Origin: Gnetum montanum
Taxonomy: Eukaryota; Streptophyta; Gnetopsida; Gnetales; Gnetaceae
Length of the DNA stretch: 64,000 nucleotides
Assembly (NCBI GenBank): GCA_015680685.1
Contig: MNCI01008302.1
Span: 575,848-639,847 of the forward strand
Reading direction: 5' to 3'
Position numbers and translations under genes: made by a program. Positions within the stretch are counted from its first letter, which is position 1. Each line of letters opens with the position of its first letter. This document shows, piece after piece, positions 11,200 to 23,579 of this stretch. A model generated the notes under the pieces. The model did not search any database and was not told the DNA's origin. It saw only the letters and a list, made by a program, of their open reading frames with translations.

Positions 11200-11960
11200 C
11201 ATGAAAGTCATTTTACAAATTCAAGAAGTATGATCTTACATTGAAAATGGCTCTCAAATCTCACCTAATTTAAAAAATATGCTAAGAGAATAGAGGAGGA
11301 ATTACAATAAAGATAAGAAACAAGATGCATTTGCCAAAATAATACTTACCACAAGTATGAGTGAAGTAATTACAAGTAATTTGAATATAAAGACCTCTAA
11401 GGCATGTTGGGAAGCACTCCAAAATGAATATAAAGATAGTGATACAAATAGGAAAATTAAGGAGTTAAGAGTTAGACTTGAATTTGAGAACATAAGGTTG
11501 TTCAAGGGTGAGCCACTTGACCACTTTCTTAAAAGTCTTACAATGTGTCTTAGAAACATTGATGACTATAATTACAACTACTCCATGGAATAGATGGTAA
11601 ACAAAGTTATTTCCATGCTTTATGATGATTATAGGTTTACTAATTTTTTTGGAACTACTATTAAAACCAAGGATTTTTCTACATGTATCATTGAAGAATT
11701 AATTGTAAGTTTGATGGTACTTCAAGAGCTAAAGAATAATTCATCATCTAGGAAAGAGAATGCCTATGTTACTCAAAATCCTTAATCATCAAGAGGAAGG
11801 TGCAGTATAATAAGAGGAAGAGGAAGATCAAACTTTCAAAGATAAGATACAACATTTCATGATCAAAGAAATTCATTCCAAGATTAGAGGGCATAGAATT
11901 TCAAAGGTTGATTTCAAATAGGTAGAGAAAATTCACGAGCAAGAGGCTTTTTTAGAAGAG
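11200..11960 (+). pseudogene. Ty1/copia gag remnant
   Basis: The frame at 11,357-11,593 has SKACWEALQNEYKDSDTN followed by KIKELRVRLEFENIRLFKGE and a DHFLKSL helix. These match the plant copia gag UBN2 fold (W-x-x-L-x-x-x-Y, then L-x-x-x-F, then E-x-x-x-x-F). The following frame (11,594-11,785) continues the domain. An Arg/Gly-rich tail follows at 11,790-11,840 (RGRGRSNFQR). Stops at 11,591 and 11,783 break the reading, so it is not functional. Confidence 0.8.
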
Positions 11961-12234
11961 AAGGATCAAATTTACAAGGATTTTAGCCAAGAGGTAATTA
12001 TGATAAACCATTCGTATTAACTCCATTATGTAATTTTTGATATAGAAGGATCATTTTAAAGATAGATGTTGGTAGAAAATAAATATTCAAAGTCTCAAAA
12101 TTTGAGATACCTACAAGTCTAATCAAAGTGGTGATCAATGAAGCCAAGCATAAGATAAGGGAAAGTGAGTCAATGATGGAAAGGGTAATGCTAACTTTGA
12201 TACCTTTTACATGTCTAAATAAATTAATTATACT

Positions 12235-12690
12235 ACATGAATTATAGATAGTAGATGTTGTAATCACATGACATCCAATAGAAATTATTTTGTTGAATTC
12301 AAGGATGATTCCAATTTAGGCTCAATTAAGTTTGGTGATGGAGCTTTTGTTAAGGCTATAATTAAAATTGATGATGCAAGTTTTGTAAATGTTCATGACA
12401 TTTTTTATGTTCCCCAATTATCAAATTCATTATTATTAGTTGGCCAAATGCAAAGGAGGAAAAACAAGATTGTGTTTGAAAATAATGTTTACATGACTTT
12501 AGAATTTAAAAGATTGATTGCTAAAATTTCAATGCTAGAAAATTAGATTTATTATTTTGGAGCCATGAAATCAAGTGAATATGTGTAGACCTTAGTTAAG
12601 CATAAGTTGGTAAGACTTTGGAATTCAAGGCTTGGTCATGCCTCCTATCAAAATTTGATCAAATTGATGAAAAATCAGGTAGCTATTAGC
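12235..12690 (+). pseudogene. Copia protease and GAG-pre-integrase remnant
   Basis: The sequence before 12,268 reads as the copia protease motif with D-S-R-C-C-N-H-M-T-S; the catalytic D-S-G has become D-S-R. The frame then runs through IKFGDGAFVKAIIKIDDASF and VHDIFYVPQLSNSLLLVGQM (PR to pre-integrase). After a stop comes LWNSRLGHASYQNL, the pre-integrase histidine region. Copia homology ends near 12,690: integrase, RT and RNase H are absent, so this element is truncated. Confidence 0.85.
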
Positions 12691-13929
12691 ATCAAATTAG
12701 ATATATATCATTTACATTTTTAAGTTATTTAATATTACGATGTTTACTAGTAAGGAAGAATGAGTATGATTGGTTTCAAGAATAAAGTATAATTGTTTTG
12801 TAATCTAGTAGTAACTTTGCTTGATTCACTTAGTGAAAAAGTTACTTGGTAATCTCAGTAACAATTACATTAGCCTAGGACATGTATCACTAACCAAGAC
12901 TAGATACTTATCATCACTAGGCTAGAGTAGTTTTATATTTTCATTATACTTAGTAATAGAATTTATATTCATTTTCACTATGTTTACGGTTAGCACAATT
13001 AAGAGCCAATAACATCATATAATCATATACCTTACTAATAGTTAAACCATATGTTTTGCACTTACTAACTTTGAGTGAGAAGACAACCATTGTGAACTTC
13101 TTGTCAACTTACTAGTATACTTATATTATCTATTGATAGATTGGAATTTATTCTATGTGAATGCTTGTGACTTATATGGTTGAGTGTTGAATTCCTCTAT
13201 TGCTCATCATTAGCACCTTTATCAAGCATGTGTCAATGTTTGCTAGTTAGTTGTTCTTAACATAGTTTTTTGTATTAAGTATTGTCAACTATATTGTCAC
13301 ACTTAGAATAATTTTTCAAAACATATACAAATTTAAGCATTAACCAACTTAAAGTAGCTTCCATTCCTAAAGTAAAATCTCAACCTACTATTAATCTTAA
13401 TGAAAGAAATGATAGAAACTATAAAACTATAATGAAGAAAACTGAAATGAAATGATGTAAGTAAGAATATCATATGCTCATACTAATCCTTGTTATCCTA
13501 ATTTCACATTCATTTTTCAATAGGATGAATAGTTTAGATGAGATTTATAAGACAAAATTATCTTGTCACTTGAACCATTAGTGCCATATGTGCTTCAAGC
13601 AACTCTACCAAGATCAAATCTTGGCCATGCACAAGGAGGGTATCAAGTTACCAAAAATGTGACTATTAGTCAATAGAGGTTGAAGAAAGAAGGAATGCTA
13701 TCATGCCAAAAAAATAGGAATAAGAGATAGAAAAGAGGGCATCTAAAATAATTGTCCTTATAGAAAAGAAATATTTACTAATCCAAGTCTCATCATAATT
13801 AGAGCTATAGTTCTCAATCACCTGTTATATGCCCTAAAGATCCTATAAAGACAAAATTATATCCAACTTTTGTAGAAACTTTTGAAAAAGATGAGGTAGA
13901 ATCTAGAGTTAGAAGGAATTCAAGGCCTA
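12691..13929. other. No recognisable gene
   Basis: AT-rich spacer between the copia fragment and the next gag. I saw no primer site, LTR edge or domain. An intron-like GTAAGTAAG...TTTTTCAATAG pair sits at about 13,456-13,523 but has no recognisable exons around it. The EA2 5' LTR would be expected near here but is not identifiable. Confidence 0.45.
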
Positions 13930-15300
13930 GAACCTCCAAAAAATATAGAAGACTTGAATAAAGAAGTTAATAAAGAAGAACTAGCTGGGACCATTCTCCA
14001 ACTCCATCATTCTCTTCATCACGCTCATCAATAAACTCTGACAAGGAAGAATAAAGATCATGGAATCATGATAGAGAGGGAAAATGAATCATGGAAGACA
14101 TACACATAAGAGAAAACATCCTAATAAAGAGGATTATAATGAAGAAGATAGAGAAATAGGAATTAGACATGAGAGAAGAGAAAGTTATTAGCATCATAGG
14201 AGTCATCACTATAATAGAGTATATGAACTCAAAGATTATCAAAGATTATGAAGAACTCCTATTAGCCATCTAATGCATGATTAACATTAGGGAAGCCATT
14301 TACATACCTATAAGGCTTCTAAGAGATAGTCACATCAAGCAACTAGATATGAATAATGTTCTAATATTTAACAGAGGAAATAATGAAAACCCACAACATT
14401 ATCTCCAAGCTTTTCATGATGCATGCATCCTAAAAAACATAGAGAATGATGGGTAGAAATTAAAGTTATTTCCTAGAATACTCATAAAATAAGTATAAAG
14501 ATGGTATAAAACTTTAGAATTAGAATCAATTAGAAGATGAAGTACCATGCTAGATCTTTTTAATGAAAAATATCAAACTTATTCCAAAGTGTCAAACCTA
14601 AGAAAAAAAATCCAAGGATGAAAACATGTAGCAATGAGTAGATACTATTCACTATTATATAGATGCCTAGGCCATGGATTTTTCCAAAGGATACAACTAT
14701 GACATATCATTCATGGGTTCAGAAACAAAACAATAGAGGCCCTTGGAGTATTTGACCAAGGAAGACTATTAGAGATGATAGTTCATCAAATTCAAAGGCT
14801 ACTATATTATGTAGCAAAGGAAGAAGGAACTTATGTAAAGAGAATCAGTTGAAAAATACAATAGAGACCCTACTATTAGGAAAATAGATGTAAGGATTGG
14901 TGGGACAAAAGCAGAAGAAACAATAGAAGATGTGATTTAGTGAAAGATTCTACTTATTCAAAAATTAATAAATGATATTGCAATAAAGGTAGAGAAAATG
15001 TGGGATTTTGTGGATGAAAAGGTTGAAATAGCACTAAAGATAGTACAAAAGAAAACTAAATAAGATACAATAGAAATAAGAATAAGAAAAAAAAGTAAGC
15101 TTATAGATGCTTTAATTCTAAAAGTAAAAAAAAGGTTACTATAGGAGAGGCAATTATGGCTTCAAGTTTTGAAGATGATAATGGTTAGAAAGTATATCAA
15201 TATAAACATCCTAATGGATGTTTTCTTATTATGACCCACTTACAAGATTTTGAGGCATATGTACTTAATTCAAAATTTGTAAAAAAGAAAATCCCTAGAT
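13930..15300 (+). pseudogene. Athila-like gag remnant (EA2)
   Basis: Capsid blocks read across stops: KQLDMNNV near 14,335, then NPQHYLQAFHDACILKNIEN, LFNEKYQTYSKVSNL and CLGHGFFQRIQL, then GRLLEMMVHQIQRLL. These correspond one for one with E5. The zinc motif near 15,165-15,225 has decayed: E5 has CEICQYDHPKGCC, whereas here the first two cysteines read as Lys and Tyr (KVYQYKHPNGC). Many stops and A-rich drift; non-functional. Confidence 0.75.
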
Positions 15301-15849
15301 GATTATCTTATTGACAAGGTAATTATAGGTAACCCTATCAACAATTATAATATTCAAGTGAGGCCTATCCTCAATTGTAGGAGCAATACTTATAGTAATG
15401 GAAACAACCATAGTCATGGGGGGATGCCACCACCAAGGTAATAGTAGTAGTATCGATAGTTAGATCTTTACAAATGCTATGTTCAATGTCCTATATCTCT
15501 AGGCAACACTTTTGCACAAGCTTCCTCTTTCTACTATCTAATTAAGTATTGTAGATCTATAATCCCATGCATGAGATCAAAACCTTACATGTTTCAACTA
15601 GTAGTAGGCCTTTCTCATTAAGCTCTCAATCCTCTACATAACAAAAAAGTGTCACTAGGGTAGTTAGTATAGAGAAAGAGGATAATAACAACAATGCTAG
15701 ATGAAAATATAATAGATGCCCTTTCTTTCGAACAAGTCTAGAAAAGGTTGTTAGAGGAAGGACTTTATCCAATCCTATTCCTCCTATGATAGATATTCTT
15801 GCAATCATCACACTTCAAAAAAAACCAAATTAAATGCTTATAACTATCA

Positions 15850-16335
15850 TTTAACTCATATAGTATCAGATTAGATAAAAGCAAGAACTCTTCCTAAGAA
15901 AAGAATAGATTCTAAAAGTGATCTAATTTATTTGCAAATTGTTAAAAATTTTCCATGTACAGCTCTATTAGACTTAGGTTTTGGAGTCAATTTGATATCT
16001 CATGAAACATACAAGGCATGAAACCTATTATCATTAAGGAAGTACAACATAAGGCTAGAGCTAGTAGACCAATATATCACCATTCATTTGGGATAGATAG
16101 AACATGTGATGACGACTAATAATGGGTGATTTTATCTAGTATATTTTCTTGTGATTGTTGTAAAGAATGACAATAAGGATCTTCCTATTATTATTGGGAG
16201 ATTGTGGCTTAGAATAATTGATGCTAAGCTAGAAATTAGAGACTTCTCTTTGGAAATTTCTAAGAAAGATGTGTAAGGATTCATACAAATGCAAAGAATT
16301 CCATGCATTACTTACGATGATAAAGGTGTAGTTGT
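15850..16335 (+). pseudogene. Retropepsin-like protease remnant (EA2)
   Basis: Plus-strand blocks: IYLQIVKNFPCTALLDLGFG with VNLISHETYKA, then YNIRLELVDQYITIHLG, YFLVIVVKNDNKDLPIIIGR and FSLEISKKDV. The catalytic D-T/S-G reads D-L-G, so the active site is altered. Same block order as the protease at 48,870-49,508. Stops at several points. Confidence 0.75.
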
Positions 16336-17101
16336 GGATTAAAATTTTAAAATGTTAAGATGATCCTTATATTGGCCCACAAGAAATTTAAAAAATAACC
16401 ATGGATATAAAAATAAATAATAGCCATTAAACCAAAAGATATCTAGTGGTTAATAAATGAGAGCATATTACTATCTAAACCATGCATGGAAACATCCAAT
16501 CCACTTGTCAACTTCTGCCTCAAGAAAATAATCCAAGTAGAGAACTTACAAAAGAATATCCTAAACCATGATCATACACCAAAACAAGCAACAAACAGGT
16601 AGACTTAAAATATAAATTGAGAATAACTAAAAAAACATATTTGAACTATCTAAAATAAGAATATCATCTAGTTCAACAAGATATGTATTTCCAAATGATC
16701 AAAACTTAATTATCATCAATATCACATAGGACTATAAATGAAAACAGAAATCACTAAGGATGATAAACAAGAAATCTATAGTGTATGATCCTAGGATTGA
16801 TGGTACTTTTTTTGAACACTTTCTCGTGAGTTCACTCATGGGAGAGGTACCTTATCTTGAATTAGGATATGATAAGTGCATTTTAACTTTTTGTTTTATA
16901 AATTTTTAGTTTACAATTTTTTATATACTTTTCTTAATTTTTGGTATTTTCTTCATTCTTTAATATATTTTTTATTATTTAATATTTTCTACATTTTCTT
17001 ATCATTTTTTCCATTCTTTAATATCTTTTTAAGATTATTTCTATGTTTTTCTATGGTTATATATCTTTGATTATTTTTATAATTTTACTATTCCTGATGA
17101 A
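16336..17101 (+). other. Non-coding spacer with T-rich tract
   Basis: A noncoding stretch, then TCACTCATGGGAGAGG near 16,832 (compare TCAGTCATGGGGGAGATGG near 49,699 in E4) and a T-rich run of short degenerate words (TTTTTGTTTTATAAATTT and similar) at 16,876-17,095. The last part may be a decayed equivalent of the 15-bp TTTTTGTTTTACACA array in E4. The open frame across the T-run is low complexity, not a gene. Confidence 0.5.
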
Positions 17102-18862
17102 TGAAACACCACCAAATTTGGGCTACAGCTTCTCGACTACAAATTTGCCTAAGTGTTAGCATGAGGCCACTTTTTGTAGATTTTCCTAAGTGCTAAGACT
17201 ATGCTCTTAACTACCTTAGAGCATAGTTAGCCTAGTGGAGAGTGTAGTTGGCTCCAAAAAATTGAATTTTCACAATTTTGTTGAAGTGTCATTGTGAAGT
17301 AAGAAGCTGCAAAATTTTCTAAGTGTTGAGACTATGTTGTCCATTGTCCTAGAGTGTAGTCAACACAAGGGCCAGTTTGCCAAATTTTCTAGCTATCAAG
17401 CTAGTTGCTATAGATTTTTCTAAGTGCTGAGACTATGCTCTCCATTGTCCCAAAGCATAGTCAAGTGCAGTCAACATGAAGGCCCAGTTTATCACAAATA
17501 ACCATGATCATACACAAAAATGTCAAGTGTTGAGACTACACTTTCCACTAGCCTAGAGCATAGTCAAGAATAGTCAATTGGAAGTCAATTTTTGCAAGTT
17601 TTGACAAGTGCTAAAACTATGATCAACCCCAATTGGGAGCATAGTCAACCTCCCATGAAGAGTGTAGTCAACACATAGTCACATTTTTCAAAGTTTTTTC
17701 TAAGTGTTGGACTATGCTCTCCCCCTGTTGAGAGTGTAGTTAAGCATAGTTAGCCAGAACAACACCAAAGGCCCCCACAACATAGAACTAACATTCACCT
17801 CAGCTCCAACTCACCTTTGACAAGCATATTTAGTAGAATGTATTTTTGTTGTATCCCCTTCTTGTCCCGAAATTATAACTATGCTCGACCCCATACAACA
17901 TAGTGAAGAAAGTAGTCCTGGAGCGTAGTCTCAAAAGTTGCATTTTTTTAGGTACATTGTGGTCCTCTCAGCACATGTACATGTAGTCGATAGCGTAGTC
18001 ATAGTCTCATAGTCTTGCAAAGCCTAGTAGAGAAAAATAGAGCATAACACCACTAGCCTTAGTGGAGGGCATAGTTGGATTAAAGTTTAGTCTCAAATGT
18101 CCCACTACCACATGGTAGTCTCTCCACATTTCATGCTAAACCTAGGCCTATAAATACGCGCACCCTCAACATTTTTTTTATTGGAAAATTTGAGAATCAA
18201 GCAAGTTAGCAAATTCAAAAGCACACTAGTAAACCAGAGAGAGGCAAAGTTGTGTACCACCATAGCCCACTATAGGATACTATAGCCCACTGCACACTGT
18301 GGCTACCAACCCAGTTGGCATAGACACTATGGTGGAACATTAGTCTTCATGGATAGACACCCTTGAGACTATGACTACACTATCCACTATGCCTATTATA
18401 CACCACATATGTTCTCACCCCTTCTAGAGTTAACTACACTCAACCCCACTTGGGGTGGTGTTCCGTTCTCTCTCGCTTTCTTTCTATGCATTTTCAACAT
18501 CTTTACTTGCATTTTCAACATTTTACTTGCATTTTCTACTATTTTCACAAATAGCCATGCTTGGGCCATAGTCTCTACACATGGACACCTTTTTTTTTCA
18601 CTTAAACCTTTTGACTACACTCACACCCATTGACACCATTGACACTATCAACACCATGTGAACACTTAGCATCATTTTTCCTTAGCATTGTAGTTGACTA
18701 CACTACACCCTCATTTACATTTGGTAAGTCCCTATTTGATTGATAAGATCATTTATGGAATCCTGTCTCTATCTCCAGCAAGCCCTCACATAGACTTGGG
18801 GTTAGGTTGTGCACCCATGGACTCCTTAGTGTTCTATCCATCGATGTTTTTGGTCATTACAA
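17102..18862 (+). repeat. L5-family LTR, copy T (probably solo)
   Basis: It starts with TGAAACACCACCAAATTT, the same start as the L5 copies at 55,406 (+) and, on the minus strand, at 29,704 and 43,122. It ends with TTTTTGGTCATTACAA, like the ends at 32,916 and 56,826. TATAAATA lies at 18,149. Before the TATA box is a minisatellite-like region (17,130-18,080) built of variants of CTAAGTGCTGAGACTATGCT followed by AGAGCATAGTCAAC. A conserved CTAAGTCCCTA-like block precedes the end. No internal coding region follows, so it is probably a solo LTR. Confidence 0.65.
18149..18156 (+). promoter_or_regulatory. TATA box of L5 LTR copy T
   Basis: TATAAATA in CCTAGGCCTATAAATACG, at the position in the LTR equivalent to the TATA-like sites of copies B (32,159) and C (about 42,462-42,473, minus strand). 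Confidence 0.55.
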
Positions 18863-20650
18863 TGTACATATTTCTATTGATTTTGTTTAGTAAAGTATCA
18901 AGAAATGAGCTATATGTGATGCTAGACTTGAAGTCAACATCTTTTAAGAGCTTAGAGTAGCTTTAAAGCTTAGATGAAAGCTTTTAAGTTTTGATTTTAT
19001 CATGGGATTGAAAACCCTATCTTGTAACCTTGGTTTTTGAGGATTTTAAAGAATTTCTAGATTTTCCATTAGAAATCTCATACATGTGTTGATTTTTTAG
19101 TTATTTATGAGTGACATGTAGAGAACACATTGATCATCAAGAATTTTCAGTATATTTTCTCTCTATATTAGGAGAAATCATAGTTTTTCATGTTGCTACT
19201 ACAATGCATTGAATAACAATGCTAGCGAATGAAATCTTGTAATTTTACATTATTTTTAAATAAATCAAGCAAATGCATTAGATGGTACTAGTAGACATAT
19301 AGTCGAATCAATGTTTTCATGAGAAAATTCATAATTATTGTTGACAATTTTAGGAAAATATGAATTTAGGGGATTTTCTCCATGAAGAACACAATGTGAA
19401 TGTTTAACATAAAGGTATTTTTGCCAAATACTTAAGTGTAAAAAAGAGAATAAAATAATGTCACATGTCAAGGTTTATTTTAACATAGAATGTTAAAGGT
19501 CATGAATTAAGTTTCAACATTTTTTCAAAATATCTAATTATTGATGTATATAGAATGACATCTTATGCTAAGTTATGTTTTCACATAAAGCATTAAATTT
19601 TAATTGCCAAGTAAATGCATTACATTGAAAAGCTAAGGAAGAATTTTAATGTGAAACCAACACACCTTAATCCTATTTTAACATTACATTAATTAAAGTT
19701 GAAGCTTTAATGTGAAATTGTATCTTCAATGCTAAAACTATTTGATATTTGTTTTTATGGATGCTATAGCACCTAGAATCCTTGTCATTGAGCTTATGTA
19801 TTTCACCTTGGTTGATAAAAGAAGCATCTTGGAGAATAAGTGGAGGAATCTAGATCAGATTATCAGCAATCCATTGTTAATCCTTATGGCACCAAAGTTG
19901 TGCACATGGAGGGAATTGCAAAATTTTTGAATTTTTACATAACCCACTTGCATGTGGTGATCTAGATGGGTTTGAACGAGGAGGTGGTTTTCAATCTTTA
20001 GAGAAAATCCTACAAGGATTCTCTGTTATGCTCACAAAGATAATCTTTGAATTACGATAAGATATCAAGAAGTTTACCAAGGATATTTTAGTTTATAGGA
20101 AATGTTTGGACAAGCTATGAGAGAGGTGAGAGTATTAATGATTCAGTGTTGATAATATATTACTTCTAGAAAATTAGAGTTCTAGAGCAATATCTAACTC
20201 ACCAAGATCTCAAATTTATATTGAGAGGTGAGTTAGAAGTTTTAAGAGTCAAGCAAAGTTAAGTTAGTCTTATGCTTATCAAAACTAACTTAGAGGTTAC
20301 TGTGTAGGTTTGTTAATTCGAACATGTAGAGTTTCAATTATTGAGTGTTTTTGCAAAACTTGTTGCAAGATCTCTCCCAAAATCAAATTTGAGACCTCAG
20401 GTGATGTCCCATTTTGATGTATAGTGTAAGAGGTTGAGACTACAGAAGTTTTGAAATGAGTATAATAATCAAGAATGACTTCATCCATTATGAAATGAAG
20501 TACATGAAGAGAATATGGAGTGGTTAAAGAGGTCAAGGATTATCCTAAGTTCAAACAATAAAGAAAGAAAGAAAGTTAATTTTTATGTATTTTGTTATTT
20601 TTTGGGGTTATACAAAAGATGAGATTAGCTAATGGTGATTTATGCTTATT
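18863..20650. other. No recognisable gene
   Basis: AT-rich sequence with short unrecognised open frames at 19,742-19,930 (+) and 20,297-20,536 (-). Around 19,470-19,740, words such as TTTTAACATxxxATT and AATGTGAAA recur irregularly. No domain, LTR edge or RNA gene seen. Confidence 0.45.
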
Positions 20651-20659
20651 TGAAATTTA

Positions 20660-20990
20660 AATAAGTATTGATGATGTCAAGTTCATTGATGTCATAGGAG
20701 TAGTAAAGGAGTTTGAAGTGAGGTCCACTATCAAGACACAAAACACTCAAAAGTGGCTATTTAAAGAAGAGGGAGTAAAGTACTTCAATAAGTTTGATAG
20801 GATGGAAATTTTGTAAGCTTTATGCTTACAACATTCCTACCCTAGTATGGTAGAATGTGTTGGCCTATTAAAGAGCTATTTGTTAGAGAAGGTGATTTTT
20901 ATAATTCATGTAGATAAAAAACAAGTGATCATCACTTGTGACCTAGTTGCACTAAGGTATTGGTTGTGATTCCTAGAGAAGAAAATAAAT
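20660..20990 (+). pseudogene. Unidentified coding remnant, possibly plant-transposon-like
   Basis: The plus-strand frame reads VRSTIKTQNTQKWLFKEEGV, KYFNKFDRMEIL, a stop, then YPSMVECVGLLKSYLLEKV and DKKQVIITCDLVALRYWL. The pattern (aromatic/charged start, a V-x-x-F/L helix, then a strand with I/V-I-T) recalls the plant 'putative transposon protein' domain often found in retroelement debris. The match is by general pattern only. Confidence 0.25.
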
Positions 20991-21050
20991 ATTAACATTT
21001 TCAATTGGATTTAGTAGAATAGGTAGTCATGGAGGAATGGTTGGGGTTGA

Positions 21051-22243
21051 TGGCATAGAGACATCTCTTTTGATTCTCTTTGTTCTTTTCTATGTGTGTG
21101 TTTGTAGGTTCTAGGCTTTATGAAGATGTCTTGAAGTTCAAGAAGACATATTGAATAGGAATGGAGTCTTCACTAAAGGTATCTAAAAGGCTAAGGATAC
21201 ATCTTGGTTTAAGAGGAGACATCTTGTGCAGAGTGATAACATCTTGGGTAAGACGTCTTGTGCATAGAGGAGACATCTTAGGCAAGACATCTTGGACTAG
21301 GAGATGACACCTTAGGCAAGATGTCTTGGGACAAGAGGAGCAGTCTTGGCTAGGGAGTAGAGTATTTATAGAAGAAATCTTGGTGATCAAGAAGATATCT
21401 TGGTTTAAGAGGAGATGTCTTGTGCATGGTGTTGAAATCTCTAGTAAGACATCTTATAGATAGAGGAGACACCTTGGGCAAGAAATATTAGGCCATGAGA
21501 AGACATCTTAGGTAAGATGTCTTGGGCCATGAGGAGATTTCTTGGCTAGGGAGGAGACATATTCCAAAAATAGTATATGTCTTCATTGAAAGTTGATTTT
21601 GTTAAGAGACAACTTGGCAGGGCTACAAATGAATTTTATAGCTAGGGAAATTTCTAAAATCACCTATCTAAATTCAAGAAACTACTTGGGTAAGTTAAAA
21701 AATGATGGAAAAAACTAGGAAGAGGGTGAGAAGACCATGGAAACATATGAAGAACCTTAGGCTAAGTTGAGGAAAGGTTTCTAGACTTTTTATCTTTTTG
21801 TTATTCATACATATTAATGTAATTCATAATTATTGAGGTGAGAAGAGAAATAAAGTTATGAGATGATCTTGGGCAATGTGTGAAAGAGCACATTGAGTGA
21901 ATACATAGAGGTTGTAACTCCAAGATCAATTGTGTAGACCTATGTGTTCTAGTCTTACTTGTATGTTAAGATCTCTTTCTCAAGTTTTGAGAGAATCTCT
22001 CTATTGCTTTTGTATTCCATTGAGAACAACCATTGTGTGGTTGTAGAGCCAGATGCTCTATAATATCATTTAAGTGTAAAATTTTTTTCATGTTATTGGT
22101 TTTGAGAATACTATTGTAATCTAATAACCAATTAATTAAAGATAGCTAGTTTTCTTATTTTCTAGTAAAACATTTTATCTTTGTATAATATCTGGATTTA
22201 GTATTTGAAGGTGATTAATTAATGGAGTGAACCTACTCCAACA
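21051..22243 (+). repeat. 5' LTR of E1
   Basis: Starts TGGCATAGAGACATCTCTTT and ends CCTACTCCAACA before the primer site. Positions 21,120-21,560 are dense in variants of AAGACATCTTG(G) spaced roughly 20-40 bases apart; the same block occurs in the 3' LTR at 27,020-27,370. The last 330 bases have no counterpart in the truncated 3' LTR. Confidence 0.8.
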
Positions 22244-22248
22244 TTATT

Positions 22249-22260
22249 TGTATATGAGCT
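22249..22260 (+). promoter_or_regulatory. Primer binding site, decayed tRNA-Met-like (E1)
   Basis: TGTATATGAGCT lies five bases after the LTR end and is close to TGGTATCAGAGC. The same position in E2 (54,621-54,637, minus) reads TAGTATTAGAGC, supporting the reading. Confidence 0.55.
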
Positions 22261-22310
22261 TAGCTTTATTATTGCATAAAATTAATTAAGGATTTTGTCT
22301 AGTTTAGATG

Positions 22311-22860
22311 GCACCCAAGAAGAAATAGGTGTAAGCTTTGAATAGAGACATGGAGAGCATGAAGTCTACCTTCCAAATGATGGTTTCTTGGTTAGATGAA
22401 ATAAACATAAGGGTAGATAGAAATACTAACCCTAACCATATCTAGACACGTAGAGGTGATGAACAAGCATATTCATGTAAAGAAGTTTCACAACTAGGAG
22501 GAGATGGAGTGGATGTAGAGGAAGAACAATCCAGCTATGGGAGTGTAGAAATCCATTAGTCAAGGATTCCAATGGAATGGAATCCTATACCTTAGATGAG
22601 AATTTCAAGAACTTCAATGGTAGCCAATACTTCTTTTCTAGGCAAGCTTGATGAGGATGATGAGGCAGGGCTTGCTAGAGTAATGAGAAATGCTACAAGA
22701 ATTTCATATATTGAGTTCAAGACTTTCAATGGTGTAGATGGTACCAATGCTTTTGCAAATTGATTGAAGGTACTTGAGAAACATTTTTAGTTAGAAGAGG
22801 TACCAAATAACCATGCTTTAAACATTATGGACAACCATGCACAGTAATATTGAAGACATC
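22311..22860 (+). pseudogene. Gag N-terminal remnant (E1)
   Basis: Starts with ATG at 22,311 (MAPKKK), then a helical segment MESMKSTFQMMVSWLDEI. A spacer and the capsid opening follow at 22,700-22,790: RISYIEFKTFNGVDGTNAF, resembling the F-x-G-x-D/N-P-x-x-F/A capsid motif. The capsid breaks off near 22,860, where sequence that normally follows the zinc knuckle begins (compare 22,876-22,975 with 25,663-25,755). The missing capsid C-terminus and zinc knuckle reappear at 25,215-25,650. Stops present. Confidence 0.7.
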
Positions 22861-22979
22861 AAGTTAAGATAATTAGAAAGGTTGTCCTAATGCTTTAAAA
22901 ATTGAGGATGGTTTTTAATTAAATTCTTGTGCATCCATGGGGAATGTGAATAGAGGAGATCACCCTAGTAAAAAGTTTT

Positions 22980-23570
22980 TGTTTTAAATTAGAGCTAGAT
23001 GTTTGTTTAGTGGGGAATGGATTCATGTTTTGATTGATGGAAAAATCCAAGAAAATGTTATTTCTTCTAGGGTAGATGCTAGATTGGGTTTGTTAACTAA
23101 TCATGATCCTAGACCCTATAATTGGTCTAGAGAATTACCCAAGAGGTAAGGGAACAATGTACTTTGAAATTTCAAATTGGAGGTTTTCATGATGTTGTAA
23201 AGTGTGATGTACTTTCAATAGATTATGATAATGTATTTCTTGATAGACCTTGGAATTTTGACAATGATGCTCAATTTAATGAAGTAAGAAGTGTATGGAG
23301 TGTAGCTATACTTGATGGAATCCATGAGTTGATTCCCATGATAGCTGAAAAAGTAAGGCTGAAAAGCTTAATTAATGCTTCCTTTAGACTTATAGGAGAG
23401 AGGGAATATATTAAGGAACATGATGAAATAGGTTTTGATTTTGTTGTTATGATGACAGTTGCTACTAACAATGATGATGTGCAGGTTGAATTTCTTATAG
23501 GTATACTAGGCTTAGGAAGAAATTTCCCAAGGTGTTTAAAGGGGACTAGGATGAATTGCCATCAATGAGG
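22980..23570 (+). pseudogene. Protease region remnant (E1)
   Basis: LIDGKIQENVISSRVDARLG, then LLTNHDPRPYNW, matches the plant Ty3 protease layout D-x-G-S...N-V/I-x-S...L-P-x-x-x-H-P-x-P-Y. The frame at 23,164-23,568 continues with VVKCDVLSIDYDNVFLDRPW, the V-x-C-D-V...L-L-G-R-P-W block, and NFDNDAQFNEV. The active-site glycine/serine are altered (D-G-K). The rest (VRLKSLINASFRLIGEREYI) is the linker to RT. Confidence 0.75.
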
Positions 23571-23579
23571 AATGCACAA

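Larger units (their letters stand above)
13930..17101 (+). mobile_element. Highly degraded Athila-like element (EA2): gag, protease and 3' spacer
   Basis: Collinear with E4 (45,651-52,597) and E5 (57,774-61,690): gag capsid block, zinc-motif region, protease, then a CATGGGAGAGG-type motif near 16,837 and a long T-rich tract. No RT, RNase H or integrase lies between the protease and the T-rich tract, as in E4. Divergence is much higher than in E4 or E5, which suggests an older insertion. No LTR is visible at its left end; its right end abuts an unrelated L5 LTR. Confidence 0.7.

Noticed and set aside
16876-17070. Open frame rich in Phe/Leu that looks like a membrane protein
   Set aside because: It lies on a T-rich low-complexity tract between element remnants; the hydrophobic composition follows from base composition.
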